Source: Sinorhizobium fredii NGR234
GTDB taxonomy: Bacteria > Pseudomonadota > Alphaproteobacteria > Rhizobiales > Rhizobiaceae
Direction of reading: 5' to 3'
Length of the DNA stretch: 64,000 bases
NCBI RefSeq assembly: GCF_000018545.1
Contig: NC_012587.1
Location: 1,736,001 to 1,800,000 of the forward strand
In this document: positions 9,465 to 19,139 of the stretch, in pieces
How positions within the stretch are numbered: position 1 is the first letter of the stretch
How the letters are laid out: each line of letters starts with the position of its first letter
Program-made: the position numbers and the translations under genes
Notes under the pieces: generated by a model
What the model was told of the DNA's origin: nothing
Seen by the model: the letters and a program-made list of their open reading frames with translations, nothing else
Database searches by the model: none

Positions 9465-10109
9465 ATGATCAGGATAGTGAACGGAAACGCTCGCGGGCAA
9501 CACCCGCAGGCCATCGACGAGATGTTCCGGCTGCGCAAGCGCGTCTTCCATGACTTCTTGAAATGGGACGTCAAGACCGAGGGCAACTGGGAAATCGACC
9601 ACTACGACAAGGCCAATCCACTCTATGTGATGTCCTATTCGCCGGAGACCGGAAAGCTGCGCGGTTCGCTCAGACTCCTGCCGACGCTCGGACCGAACAT
9701 GCTGGATGACACATTCCCGATCCTGCTCGGCGGAAATCCGGAAATCCGCAGCGCTTCGGTCTGGGAATCGAGCCGCTTCTGCATCGAACCGGATATCTCC
9801 CAGGACCGGTCTTCGAACCAGGTGACGGTCGCCGCCGCCGAACTCATGTGCGGTGTCGGCGAGCTTGGCCTTGCCTCCGGCGTCAGCCACATCGTCACCG
9901 TCACCGACGTCTTCCTGGAGCGGATGTTCCGCCGGATGGGGTGCCCCGGAGAGCGCATCGCCGAGCCGCAGAGGATCGGCAGTGTCTACGCGGTCGCCAT
10001 CGCCTGGGAAGTATCGAGAAGCCTGCTTCAAACAATGAAGGCCGTTGCCGCCATCGAAGGCACCGTGCTCGAACGGCCGATGTCGCTCGAAACCGCAAGG
10101 GCGGCCTGA
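9465..10109 (+). CDS. sinI: Acyl-homoserine-lactone synthase SinI
   Basis: Makes N-acyl-homoserine lactone signals from S-adenosylmethionine and acyl-ACP. The 214-residue LuxI-family sequence shows the conserved N-terminal set: RLRKRVFHD, W in GNWEIDHYDKANP, and GSLRLLPT; the later ESSRFCIE holds the conserved Glu/Arg pair. The start at 9465 (MIRIVNGN) is chosen because GGAG lies 6 nt upstream and family members begin here; a longer frame back to 9408 would run into the operator region. Probably activated by SinR through the dyad at 9386-9405, and followed by a GC-rich hairpin at 10116. Confidence 0.95.
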   Translation: MIRIVNGNARGQHPQAIDEMFRLRKRVFHDFLKWDVKTEGNWEIDHYDKANPLYVMSYSPETGKLRGSLRLLPTLGPNMLDDTFPILLGGNPEIRSASVWESSRFCIEPDISQDRSSNQVTVAAAELMCGVGELGLASGVSHIVTVTDVFLERMFRRMGCPGERIAEPQRIGSVYAVAIAWEVSRSLLQTMKAVAAIEGTVLERPMSLETARAA

Positions 10110-10115
10110 TCTGCC

Positions 10116-10139
10116 GCCGGGCCGTTCCCTCGGCCCGGC
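10116..10139 (+). terminator. GC-rich hairpin after sinI
   Basis: Arms GCCGGGCCG and CGGCCCGGC around TTCCCT, 6 bp after the sinI stop. It lacks a T-run, so intrinsic termination is only suggested. Confidence 0.45.
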
Positions 10140-10274
10140 CCCGCCTGCTTCGACGGCGCATTAACGCAAACGCCGTCTTGTCGTTGCGCCCCCACGACAA
10201 CATCGTATGATGTCGGAAAAGCAGGCGCCCCGGCTTGTCCCGCGACCAGCGGGGCGAAATGCAGGAAAAGACGA

Positions 10275-11408
10275 GTGTCACTGTTCCGACCTACGGCGTC
10301 CAGAAGGATGATGCGCCTTGCGGCGGCTTTGCTGCCGCTCGCCTTGGGCATGACCACGCAAGCCTCGGCCACCGGCGTCTGCGAACGTCTGAGCGCCCGC
10401 CTCGCACAATTGCCGGCGGCCTTCACCACGACTGCCAATCTTCGTGATTTCACCGGCGCGGTTTCGCGCCAGAACATCGAGATTCGCCGCGCCAAGAACG
10501 AACGGCGGCGTATGACATGCAGCAATGACTCGGTCGTCTACGTCGACAGCGAGAACGAGGCCGCCTGCGCCGAACTCGACGATGCGATCCTCCGGATGGA
10601 GGACAATCTGCGCACCCTCAAGGCGCAACGCCAGCATATGATTTCCAAAGGCAATGACGACATGCGCCGGCGTATCCTCGCCGCCTTGGAATTGAACGGT
10701 TGCTCGGGGGAATCCGGTCTCAATTGGGACGAGACGATCCAGGACGAGTCCGACCTCGAAGAGGCTCACGTCCACCGCAATATCCTCGAAGACTACCCAC
10801 CGGACGGCGAAGACTATCCGCTGCTGTTCGACGGTGCTCCGACGGACGACTTCACGTTCATGGAAAACGGCCCGGCAGGCGGCTTCAGGACCATGTGCGT
10901 GCGGACCTGCGACGGAGCGTTCTTCCCGATTTCGTCGAACGCCACGCCGGCCGACTTCGCGCGCGATACCGAGCTTTGCCGGGCACGATGCCCCGGCGCC
11001 GATACGGAGCTCTACTATCACGTCCTCGCTACCGAGGAGAGTGAGCAGATGGTTTCCGCGTCGACCGGCAGACCGTACACCGAACTTGGCAACGCCTTCG
11101 CCTACCGCACGCGCGGCGTCGGCGCGCCCGGCGTCTGCGGCTGCCAGATTCCCAAGGTCGCGACGGATGAGAACAATCCAGCGCCAGGAACCAGACTTTC
11201 GGTGGTCAGCCCCTCTGTCGTAACGATCAAGGGCAGCGCTCTGCCGGCGTCCGGATCGCTGCGCGCAAAGCCTGTCGAGGAACGTCCCTACGACCCGGCG
11301 ACCAACAAGGTCCGCATCGTCGGTCCCGCCTTTCTGCCGCAGGAAGAGAGCGCCATCGATCTCAAGAACCCTCGGGGATCACGCTACCAACCGCTGCAGA
11401 ATGAATGA
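10275..11408 (+). CDS. DUF2865 domain-containing exported protein
   Basis: Function unknown. The 377 residues start with a basic segment and a hydrophobic stretch ending in an Ala-rich site (about 12-32, LAAALLPLALGMTTQASA), a likely signal peptide. A predicted coiled-coil-like charged region (about 90-125) precedes the DUF2865 core (about 205-290), recognisable by RTMCVRTCDGAFFPIS, the paired cysteines in LCRARCPG and a late CGC. The six conserved cysteines suggest disulfides in the periplasm. DUF2865 proteins are common in Rhizobiales. Placed between sinI and a palindromic repeat; no sign of co-transcription with either neighbour. Confidence 0.85.
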   Translation: MSLFRPTASRRMMRLAAALLPLALGMTTQASATGVCERLSARLAQLPAAFTTTANLRDFTGAVSRQNIEIRRAKNERRRMTCSNDSVVYVDSENEAACAELDDAILRMEDNLRTLKAQRQHMISKGNDDMRRRILAALELNGCSGESGLNWDETIQDESDLEEAHVHRNILEDYPPDGEDYPLLFDGAPTDDFTFMENGPAGGFRTMCVRTCDGAFFPISSNATPADFARDTELCRARCPGADTELYYHVLATEESEQMVSASTGRPYTELGNAFAYRTRGVGAPGVCGCQIPKVATDENNPAPGTRLSVVSPSVVTIKGSALPASGSLRAKPVEERPYDPATNKVRIVGPAFLPQEESAIDLKNPRGSRYQPLQNE

Positions 11409-11412
11409 CCTG

Positions 11413-11461
11413 ATGCATGTCGCCCAAAAGTGCGCCGCGGTTTTGGGATAACGACATGCAT
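11413..11461. repeat. Dispersed palindromic repeat, family A (copy 1)
   Basis: Nested inverted repeat: outer arms ATGCATGTCG / CGACATGCAT (10 bp, perfect), inner arms CCCAAAA / TTTTGGG, GC-rich loop. Closely similar sequence recurs at 29800-29848 and, decayed, at 57607-57650, each just after a gene. Probably a rhizobial intergenic mosaic element; may act as a 3' transcript end. Confidence 0.8.
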
Positions 11462-11504
11462 AGATGAGAACCGTCCGCGTGAATCCATTTGACTGTGACG
11501 CGCT

Positions 11505-12455
<951 letters not shown>

Positions 12456-12518
12456 GCCGCATATGGGCACAGGCGCCGGCGAAAGGCAAGGCAAGCTCCA
12501 GTTTTCGAAACTCCGAGC

Positions 12519-13346
12519 TCAGGACGCCGGGCTATAGCGCACGAATGCAAAGGCATCGCCGTTTGGCGACCAGTTCGGAACGTTCATCGTGCCCTGCCCG
12601 CCGAAGAGTTCGAAGAGGACGCGCGCATTGCCGCCTTCCGGGTCCATCAGCCGAAGCCGCACATCGAGATCGCGCGGGTGGTCGAAGACATCGCCATCAT
12701 AGGACAGCACCAGCAGGTGCCTGCCGTCCGGCGACGGATGCGGGAACCAGTCGCCATAGGGGCTGTCGGTAATGCGCTGGACATCGCTGCCGTCCGGCCT
12801 CACCCGCCAGATCTGCATGCGACCGGTGCGGCTCGAATTGAAATAGATCCACGCACCGTCCGGCGACCAGTCCGGACCATCGTTGCGGCCCTCGCCATGC
12901 GTGAGACGCCGCTCCTCGCCGCCATCGACCGAGATCGTATAGATGTCGAAGACCTGGTCGCGGATTCCGCAATAGGTAAGCATGCGCCCGTCAGGCGACC
13001 AGCCGTGCCAATAGGACGGCAGGTTCCCCGTCACCAGCCGCGGCGCGCCGCCTTCGCTCGGCAGCAGATAGATCGCCGACTTGCCGAACTCGGTCTTGTC
13101 GCTGATCGCCAGCGTATTGCCATCCGGCGAAATGCCGTGGTCGTTGTTGCACTGGCCGGCGAAGCCGGTGTCGATCTCCGTTGGCTCCGCACCGTCGACG
13201 CCAAGCCGATAGAGCCTGCCGTCGCCGTTGATGATGAGGAATTTTCCGTCCGGCGACCAGTTCGGCGCCTCGACCAGCCGCTCCGTCTGCCAGACGACGC
13301 GCGCCTCGCCGGTCGTAATGTCGAAGATCTCGACCGAGCTCCGCAC
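12519..13346 (-). CDS. TolB-like beta-propeller protein
   Basis: 275 residues made of about five WD40-like PD40 blades, each with a SPDG turn (for example NWSPDGKFLII, GISPDGNTLAIS, GWSPDGRMLTY, DWSPDGAWIYF, HPSPDGRHLLV). There is no signal peptide, so unlike true TolB it is probably cytoplasmic. Function unknown; such proteins often bind peptides or other proteins. It starts 2 bp after the nadE stop, so the two genes are almost certainly co-transcribed. The bluB riboswitch begins shortly after its stop. Confidence 0.85.
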   Translation of the reverse strand: MRSSVEIFDITTGEARVVWQTERLVEAPNWSPDGKFLIINGDGRLYRLGVDGAEPTEIDTGFAGQCNNDHGISPDGNTLAISDKTEFGKSAIYLLPSEGGAPRLVTGNLPSYWHGWSPDGRMLTYCGIRDQVFDIYTISVDGGEERRLTHGEGRNDGPDWSPDGAWIYFNSSRTGRMQIWRVRPDGSDVQRITDSPYGDWFPHPSPDGRHLLVLSYDGDVFDHPRDLDVRLRLMDPEGGNARVLFELFGGQGTMNVPNWSPNGDAFAFVRYSPAS

Positions 13347-13348
13347 CG

Positions 13349-15031
13349 CTAGCCCCTGTCGCGGAAACGGTTGGTGATCGGATAGCGGCGGTCGCGGCCG
13401 AAATTCTTCTTGGTGATTTTCACGCCCGGTGCCGACTGCCGGCGCTTGTACTCGGCAATGTAGAGCAGGTGTTCGATCCGGTGGACCGTCGCCTCGTCAT
13501 GCCCGCGCGCGACGATTTCCTCGGTGCTCAGTTCCCGCTCCACCAGGCACTCGAGGATATCGTCGAGCACCGGATAGGGCGGCAGCGAATCCTGGTCGGT
13601 CTGGTTGGGCCGGAGTTCGGCCGACGGCGCCTTATCGATGATATTCTGCGGGATGACCTCGCCGGAAGGACCGAGCGCGCCCGGCGGCACGGCCCCATTG
13701 CGCCAGCGCGACAGCCCATAGACCTGCATCTTGTAGAGGTCCTTGATCGGGTTGAAGCCGCCGTTCATGTCGCCATAGAGCGTGGCATAGCCCACCGACA
13801 TCTCCGACTTGTTGCCGGTGGTGACTACCATCGAGCCGAACTTGTTGGAGATTGCCATCAGGATCGTTCCGCGGGCACGGCTCTGCAGGTTCTCCTCGGT
13901 GATCCCCGACTCGGTCCCCTCGAAAGTATCGGCGAGCGCATTGAGAAAACCTTCGACCGGCTCCTCGATCGCAACCACGTCATAGTAGCAGCCGAGTGCC
14001 TTGGCGCAGGCTTCGGCGTCCTTCAGCGATTCCTGCGACGTATAGCGGTAGGGCAACATGATTGTGCGGACACGCTCCTCGCCGAGCGCATCGACGGCGA
14101 GCGCCGCGCAAATCGCAGAATCGATGCCGCCGGAAAGGCCAAGGACAACGTTCTTGAAGCCGTTCTTGTTGACGTAGTCGCGAAGGCCCAGCATGCAGGC
14201 GCGATAGTCCGCCTCGTCGCTTTCCGGCAGGCGCGACTGCAGCCCGCTTGTCGAGACCCAACCGTCCTCGGCGCGCGCCCACTCGGAGATCGACAGGGCT
14301 TCCTCGAACTGGCTCATCTGGAAGGCGAGCGATTTGTCGGCATTGAAGCCGAAGCTTGCGCCGTCGAAGACCAGTTCGTCCTGCCCGCCGAGCTGATTGG
14401 CATAGATCATCGGCAAGCCGGTTTCTATGACCTGCTTCAGGACGATCTGGTGGCGCACATCGACCTTGCCCCGATAATAGGGCGAACCGTTCGGAGAGAG
14501 CAGGATTTCAGCGCCGCTTTCCTTGAGCGTTTCGCAAACGCCAAGCTCTCCCCAAATGTCTTCGCAGATCGGGATGCCGATGCGGATGCCGCGAAAATTC
14601 ACCGGCCCGGGCATCTCGCCTGCGTCGAAGACGCGCTTTTCGTCGAATTCTCCGTAGTTCGGCAGGTCCACCTTGTCGCGGACGGCGACGATCTTGCCCG
14701 CGTCCAGCACGGCCACCGAATTGTGCCGCTGCAGGGAGGCCTGACGGGGAAAGCCGATGATCACGCCCGGCCCTCCGTCCGCCGTTTCCGCGGCGAGTTT
14801 CTCGACGGCCCGCAGGCATGCAGCCAGAAACGCCGGTTTCAACACTAGGTCTTCCGGGGGATAACCGGAAATGAAGAGCTCGGTGAACAGCACCAGGTCG
14901 GCTCCCTGGCGTGCCGCGTCGGCACGCGCTTCGCGCGCCCTTGCCATGTTGCCGGCGATGTCGCCGACGGTCGGATTGAGCTGGGCTACGGCGATCCGCA
15001 GCTTTGAAGGTACGGCTTTTTGTGGGGTCAT
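13349..15031 (-). CDS. nadE: Glutamine-dependent NAD+ synthetase
   Basis: Last step of NAD synthesis: amidates nicotinate adenine dinucleotide using ammonia released from glutamine. The 560 residues comprise an N-terminal nitrilase-type amidase domain (about 10-265; catalytic Glu in FTELFISGYPPEDL, Lys in RDKVDLPNYGEFDEKRVF, Cys in GIPICEDIWG) and a C-terminal synthetase domain (about 285-555) with the ATP-pyrophosphatase loop LGLSGGIDSA and the later TTGNKSEMSVGY. The small two-domain form is usual for Proteobacteria. Co-transcribed with the TolB-like gene. A PHO-box-like repeat oriented toward this gene lies 218 bp upstream. Confidence 0.95.
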   Translation of the reverse strand: MTPQKAVPSKLRIAVAQLNPTVGDIAGNMARAREARADAARQGADLVLFTELFISGYPPEDLVLKPAFLAACLRAVEKLAAETADGGPGVIIGFPRQASLQRHNSVAVLDAGKIVAVRDKVDLPNYGEFDEKRVFDAGEMPGPVNFRGIRIGIPICEDIWGELGVCETLKESGAEILLSPNGSPYYRGKVDVRHQIVLKQVIETGLPMIYANQLGGQDELVFDGASFGFNADKSLAFQMSQFEEALSISEWARAEDGWVSTSGLQSRLPESDEADYRACMLGLRDYVNKNGFKNVVLGLSGGIDSAICAALAVDALGEERVRTIMLPYRYTSQESLKDAEACAKALGCYYDVVAIEEPVEGFLNALADTFEGTESGITEENLQSRARGTILMAISNKFGSMVVTTGNKSEMSVGYATLYGDMNGGFNPIKDLYKMQVYGLSRWRNGAVPPGALGPSGEVIPQNIIDKAPSAELRPNQTDQDSLPPYPVLDDILECLVERELSTEEIVARGHDEATVHRIEHLLYIAEYKRRQSAPGVKITKKNFGRDRRYPITNRFRDRG

Positions 15032-15248
15032 GGCAGGCCTGTCGATGTTTCCTCGGCGAATGCAACCAGCTTAGGTTTTGTTCTTAACGCATCCGACGGC
15101 AAAAAACCCACACTCAATCGTCGTCGCAGCGGAAAAATTCCAAAAACGCCTGCAGTTCCCGCCCGTTAACGGCGCGTGGCGCGGCCCTTCGACGCGGCCG
15201 GAACCTGGGGATCACCATAGCCGTTTTGCCATTCATCCCCTGTTCAAG

Positions 15249-15266
15249 ATGACAGTCGTATGACAG
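15249..15266 (-). promoter_or_regulatory. PHO-box-like direct repeat
   Basis: On the minus strand the sequence is CTGTCATACGACTGTCAT: two identical CTGTCAT heptamers with a 4-bp spacer, an excellent match to the PhoB box. It lies in the intergenic gap between divergent nadE (218 bp away, in the box's own orientation) and the sulfatase gene (whose first possible TTG follows directly). PhoB control of either gene is inferred. Confidence 0.65.
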
Positions 15267-17219
15267 TTGAACGAAAGATTTGTGACATTGGAGAAGCTGT
15301 TGGCCAGTATCGATTCCGCCGCGAGAGGCTCTCAGGTCCTTGTCGAAAGGCCAGGCTTTTCCGCCCGACACGCCAAGACCCTGGCAGGCACCCGCAGCGC
15401 GCTATTTTCGCTCTTGATGGCGATGGCGACTGTCTTTGCGGTCGAGCTCATCGTGCGCCAGTCGACCTCCGAAACGATCGCCTATTTCATCGATCCGATG
15501 CGGCCGGCCTGGACGACGATTGCCGCATTCTTCCTCGTCATGCTGGCGCTCGACGCGCTGTTCGGACGCGAACACAAGGGCGCGCTGCTCGTCGCTCCGC
15601 TCGCCATCGTCCCGGCCTTTATCTGCCAGCAGAAGCAGGTCTTCCTGTCCGACCCGCTTTACCCGACCGATTTCCTGTTCGGCCGGCAGATCATGGAATT
15701 GATGCCAGTTCTGGTGAAGGACAGGCCGTGGACCGCCGTCGGCATCGTTCTCGGCATCTTGGCGACCATCGTCGCCATCGGACTATTGCTGCGCTACGCC
15801 TGGCGCAACTTTCCGAAGCTGACGCGCCGGGAGCGCCTCGCGCGGGTCGCCTTTGCGCTGCCGCTGCTCGTCGCCTTCTGGAACATCATGGACTACAACC
15901 ACTTCTCGTGGATCCGTGACCGGCTGCGCGTCATTCCGATCATGTGGGACCAGACCGAGAACTACCGGCACAACGGCTTCGTGCTTGCCTTTGCGATCAA
16001 CCTGCCGATGGCGAATGTCAGCGCCCCGGCCGGTTACATGGCAGATGCGATCGACCGCATTCCGGTGAAGCCGCTTCCCGCCGGAACCACGCATCGCGGC
16101 AAGCCGGACGTCATCGTGCTGATGAGCGAATCCTTCTGGGATCCGACGCGCCTACCCAAGGTCAAGCTGACGCCCGATCCCATGCCGACGATCCGCGAAC
16201 TGCAGGGCGGCAATGTCTTCTCGCCCGAGTTCGGCGGCATGACGGCCAATGTCGAATTCGAAGCGCTGACAGGCTTTTCGAACGCCTTCCTGCCCTATGG
16301 CAGCATTCCCTACCAGCAATATATCCGCAATCCGATCCCGTCGCTCGCCACGTTCTTCCGCGGCGAAGGCTATGTCTCGCGCGCCATCCACCCCTTCCAG
16401 GGATGGTTCTGGAACCGCACCGCCGTCTACAAGGCCTTCGGCTTCGATACGTTCCGCTCGGAGGAAAACATGCCGCCGATGCAGAAGCGCGGCATCTTCG
16501 CCTCGGATGAATCGCTGACGAAGGAGATCATCCGTCAGGCGGACACGACGGACGATCCCTTCTTCTTCTTCGCCGTGACGCTGCAGGGCCATGGGCCGTA
16601 CGAGGCGAATCGCTACACGAAGAACACGATCAAGGTCGAGGGCGACCTGCCGGAAGCGGATCGCCAGGTTCTCGCCACCTATGCACAGGGCATCAAGGAA
16701 GCCGATGACAGCCTGAAAATGCTTATGGACTGGGCGAAGAACCGCGACCGCGAGACGATCATCGTCCTCTTCGGCGACCATCTGCCGCCGCTCAACACGG
16801 TCTACACCAGCACGGGCTACATGAAAGACGTGACGGCAGAGCGCAAGGGACCGAAGGACCAGATGAAGGCACAGCACGAAACGCCGCTCGTCGTCTGGTC
16901 GAACAAGACAGGGGCGCGCAAGGACATCGGCAGCATCAGCCCGGCCTTTCTCTCCTATCAGATCCTGAAGCAGGCCGGCTACGAGCACCCGTATTACACC
17001 GGCTTCCTCGGCAAGGTTCACGACCATTTCCGTATTCTCGACCGCTACATGCTGATCCGCAAGAACGGCAAGGAAGTCGCCGATTGGCTGCGTCAGCCGA
17101 AGATCCCCCCGTCCCTGCGCGACTATCGCTTCCTGCAGCACGATATGATGTTCGGCAAGCGCTACAGCACCGAGCGCTTCTTCAAGTCCCACGCCGAACT
17201 CTTCAGCGCCGGCTCGTAA
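15267..17219 (+). CDS. LTA-synthase/sulfatase-family membrane protein
   Basis: Up to 650 residues. About five hydrophobic helices lie in the first 215 residues, then an extracytoplasmic alkaline-phosphatase-fold domain (about 265-600). Visible active-site pieces: LMSESFWDPT (metal-binding Glu), the nucleophile region EFGGMTANVEFEALTG with a Thr at the expected place, and LFGDHLPP (Asp-His ligands). The family transfers phosphoglycerol or phosphoethanolamine to envelope glycans; the acceptor here is unknown. The start is uncertain: TTG 15267 abuts the PHO-box-like repeat, while TTG 15300 has GGAG upstream. Phosphate-starvation control would suit an enzyme that handles phospholipid head groups. 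Confidence 0.85.
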   Translation: MNERFVTLEKLLASIDSAARGSQVLVERPGFSARHAKTLAGTRSALFSLLMAMATVFAVELIVRQSTSETIAYFIDPMRPAWTTIAAFFLVMLALDALFGREHKGALLVAPLAIVPAFICQQKQVFLSDPLYPTDFLFGRQIMELMPVLVKDRPWTAVGIVLGILATIVAIGLLLRYAWRNFPKLTRRERLARVAFALPLLVAFWNIMDYNHFSWIRDRLRVIPIMWDQTENYRHNGFVLAFAINLPMANVSAPAGYMADAIDRIPVKPLPAGTTHRGKPDVIVLMSESFWDPTRLPKVKLTPDPMPTIRELQGGNVFSPEFGGMTANVEFEALTGFSNAFLPYGSIPYQQYIRNPIPSLATFFRGEGYVSRAIHPFQGWFWNRTAVYKAFGFDTFRSEENMPPMQKRGIFASDESLTKEIIRQADTTDDPFFFFAVTLQGHGPYEANRYTKNTIKVEGDLPEADRQVLATYAQGIKEADDSLKMLMDWAKNRDRETIIVLFGDHLPPLNTVYTSTGYMKDVTAERKGPKDQMKAQHETPLVVWSNKTGARKDIGSISPAFLSYQILKQAGYEHPYYTGFLGKVHDHFRILDRYMLIRKNGKEVADWLRQPKIPPSLRDYRFLQHDMMFGKRYSTERFFKSHAELFSAGS

Positions 17220-17240
17220 GTCAGAACAGCAGCGATAATC

Positions 17241-17261
17241 GTCCCGGCCTCCTGCCGGGAC
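17241..17261 (+). terminator. Hairpin after the sulfatase gene
   Basis: GTCCCGGC-CTCCT-GCCGGGAC, 8-bp perfect arms, 22 bp after the stop. Only a weak T-rich tail follows. Confidence 0.45.
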
Positions 17262-17446
17262 GAGACCATTTCGGGGGTCTTGCTCGGCAAAAAGCCGAAA
17301 CCCCATTCTCTCGGCGGCCCGAGGTCTGTCGCGTCCATAAGCGGCCTTTTCCAAAAAAGCGTCAACCTGAGCGCGAGTCAGCATCCCCTAATGTTATAGT
17401 CGATACGGGAAGTTAACGATTTTCGCGCATCGTACAGATGCATGGG

Positions 17447-17471
17447 AAAATTCATATCAACTATGAATTTT
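17447..17471. promoter_or_regulatory. AT-rich perfect palindrome, candidate operator
   Basis: AAAATTCATA-TCAAC-TATGAATTTT: 10-bp perfect arms with a 5-bp spacer in a GC-rich genome, about 165 bp upstream of a gene with winged-helix-like features. An autoregulatory site is possible. Confidence 0.45.
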
Positions 17472-17634
17472 GCGGAGACGCTGCTATGTCCGTTTTCCAG
17501 TGCCACTCGCGAGAATTGAATGTCAGCCCCCGTTGCTCGCTCGCCGGCGCCAGCCGCGGCCTGAAGACTCGTCGAGTTAACATTTGCGTGAACCCAAACA
17601 GCGGGCTTGCGCGTTTAGGCCAAGGTGAGATTCT

Positions 17635-18609
17635 ATGTTGATTGCACCGGGGCACGGATTATGCGGGGCGTCCGGTGCGTGGAGAGATCGGGAGCACGCG
17701 CAGCAGATGCAGCGGCTTGCTGGGAAGGAAGAAGCCGAACGGAACACTCCACCCGCCTTCACGGTGGATGCCCTGTTGCAGAATCCTCAATTCCTCGAGG
17801 TCTTGCAGGCCGGCGCGCGTACCCTGATTTCCATGAACGATCTTTTTCCGCGTATTGCGCGCCTTGTCGCGGCCCACCAGAAATGGATGCTGACGCAGGC
17901 TGCCTATGCCCTGCATCTGGAGCGCGACCGGGACAATGCCGACTCGGGCATAACGGCAGCGCGATTACTTAAGATCATGCGCGAAACGGGCGCCGCCAGC
18001 CGGAACACGGCAACGGCCTTCCTTGGAGAACTCATCGCCTACAAACTGCTCCGCCCCGCAAATGGCGGGCGCACCAAGAGGACCCGCCCCCTCGAGCCGA
18101 CCGAAATCAGCGAGAACGCCATGCGGCTCTGGTTCAAGACGCAGATGAGCACCCTCGATCTACTGGATGGAGGATCACGGGTAAGACGCGTCGAATCCGA
18201 TCCGGCCATATTCGAGCGCGCTCAGCCTCGTGTCGCAAAACGGCTGCTCTCGGACACGAGATGGACGCAGCCTCCCGAAAGCGTTGCGATCTTCGTCTGG
18301 TCGGAATCCGGCGGGGTTATTCTCGACGACCTCATGGCGCGTCCGCCAAATCTCCTCGCCGTTGACGGCAAGGTCTGGGTAGACGTCAACCTTGCGAGGC
18401 TTGCGGAGCGCTACCTGATCTCGAACACGCATATTCGCCGCCTGTTTGCGCGCGCGGAAGCGGCCGGCTTCATCGGCAAGGGAGACGCCGGGGAGCGTGG
18501 CCGGTTCTGGTTGAGCAGCCGGCTTGTCGAGGAATACGCCTCGTGGGAAGCCGTCAAGTTCGAGGCGCTGGCGGATGCCTTCGACCAGGCCGCGGTCCCA
18601 CTTCCCTGA
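17635..18609 (+). CDS. Unrecognised protein with winged-helix-like segments
   Basis: I do not recognise this 324-residue protein. It is soluble, with no signal peptide or membrane segment. Two stretches look like DNA-binding winged helices: about residues 98-145 (ITAARLLKIMRETGAASRNTATAFLGELIAYKLLR) and about 250-290 (VNLARLAERYLISNTHIRRLFARAEAAGFI), the latter ending in a basic turn GERGRFW like a wing. A regulator is therefore plausible. The start at 17635 has AAGGTGAG 7-8 nt upstream. It stands alone between a sulfatase gene and a convergent GFA gene, behind a long AT-rich leader with a strong palindrome. Confidence 0.75.
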   Translation: MLIAPGHGLCGASGAWRDREHAQQMQRLAGKEEAERNTPPAFTVDALLQNPQFLEVLQAGARTLISMNDLFPRIARLVAAHQKWMLTQAAYALHLERDRDNADSGITAARLLKIMRETGAASRNTATAFLGELIAYKLLRPANGGRTKRTRPLEPTEISENAMRLWFKTQMSTLDLLDGGSRVRRVESDPAIFERAQPRVAKRLLSDTRWTQPPESVAIFVWSESGGVILDDLMARPPNLLAVDGKVWVDVNLARLAERYLISNTHIRRLFARAEAAGFIGKGDAGERGRFWLSSRLVEEYASWEAVKFEALADAFDQAAVPLP

Positions 18610-18626
18610 CGCCAAGCGCGTGGCGC

Positions 18627-19025
18627 TTACTGAGACGCCTCGGCGAAGCGCGGCAGGTCGTCGCGGATGTCGTAGAAGTCGCCCTTGTCGGCGCAGAAGA
18701 TGTGATAGCCGGGCTCGAGCCCGGTCGGCCCGTCAAATGTCCCCGCCAGGATCGAGGTATAGTCGAGATCGTCCGCCTTCCAGAACAGCGCCGAACCGCA
18801 ATGCCGGCAGAAGCCGCGTCGCGCTGCACTGCTGGAGCGATACCAGGTAATCTCGTTGGCGCCTTGGACATCCATATGGCTGTCGAGCACATTCGTGGCG
18901 GCGTAGTAGAGTCCCGTCTGCTTTCGGCACTGGGAGCAGTGACAATAGATCAGCTCTCTCAGTTTTCCCCGCGTCTTGAAGCGCACCGCGCCGCAAAGGC
19001 AGCCGCCTTCGTGGATGTCCGTCAT
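18627..19025 (-). CDS. GFA family (CENP-V/GFA domain) protein
   Basis: Zinc-binding protein of the glutathione-dependent formaldehyde-activating enzyme family; the catalytic role of most members is uncertain. The 132 residues show the zinc ligands: GGCLCGAVRF, CHCSQCRKQTG and FCRHCGSALFW. Start placed at 19025 (MTDIHEGG) because GGGAGAGGG precedes it; a longer frame to 19064 would begin inside the terminator hairpin of the upstream gene. Convergent with the gene at 17635. Confidence 0.87.
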   Translation of the reverse strand: MTDIHEGGCLCGAVRFKTRGKLRELIYCHCSQCRKQTGLYYAATNVLDSHMDVQGANEITWYRSSSAARRGFCRHCGSALFWKADDLDYTSILAGTFDGPTGLEPGYHIFCADKGDFYDIRDDLPRFAEASQ

Positions 19026-19048
19026 TCCCCTCTCCCTTGCAGCAAAAA

Positions 19049-19078
19049 GCCGGGTCAGCTTCACAAAGCTGACCCGGC
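19049..19078 (-). terminator. Rho-independent terminator of DAHP synthase gene
   Basis: 12-bp perfect stem (GCCGGGTCAGCT / AGCTGACCCGGC) with a 6-nt loop, followed on the minus strand by TTTTT. It lies 61 bp after the DAHP synthase stop. Confidence 0.85.
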
Positions 19079-19139
19079 CCTGTCAAATTCAGAAGTCGCG
19101 CCCATGGTTCAGAAAAATTGAGCCATCGGCAGCGGCTGC

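Larger units (their letters stand above)
17220..17634. other. 415-bp intergenic region with AT-rich palindrome
   Basis: No convincing gene. It holds a terminator-like hairpin at 17241-17261, a GTTAAC at 17412-17417, a perfect AT-rich palindrome at 17447-17471 and another GTTAAC at 17576-17581. The right half is clearly more AT-rich than the surrounding genes and probably contains the promoter of the gene at 17635. Confidence 0.6.

Noticed and set aside
17438..17641. 67-codon frame upstream of the unknown winged-helix-like gene
   Set aside because: No Shine-Dalgarno sequence or similarity; its start overlaps the AT-rich palindrome. Kept as non-coding.
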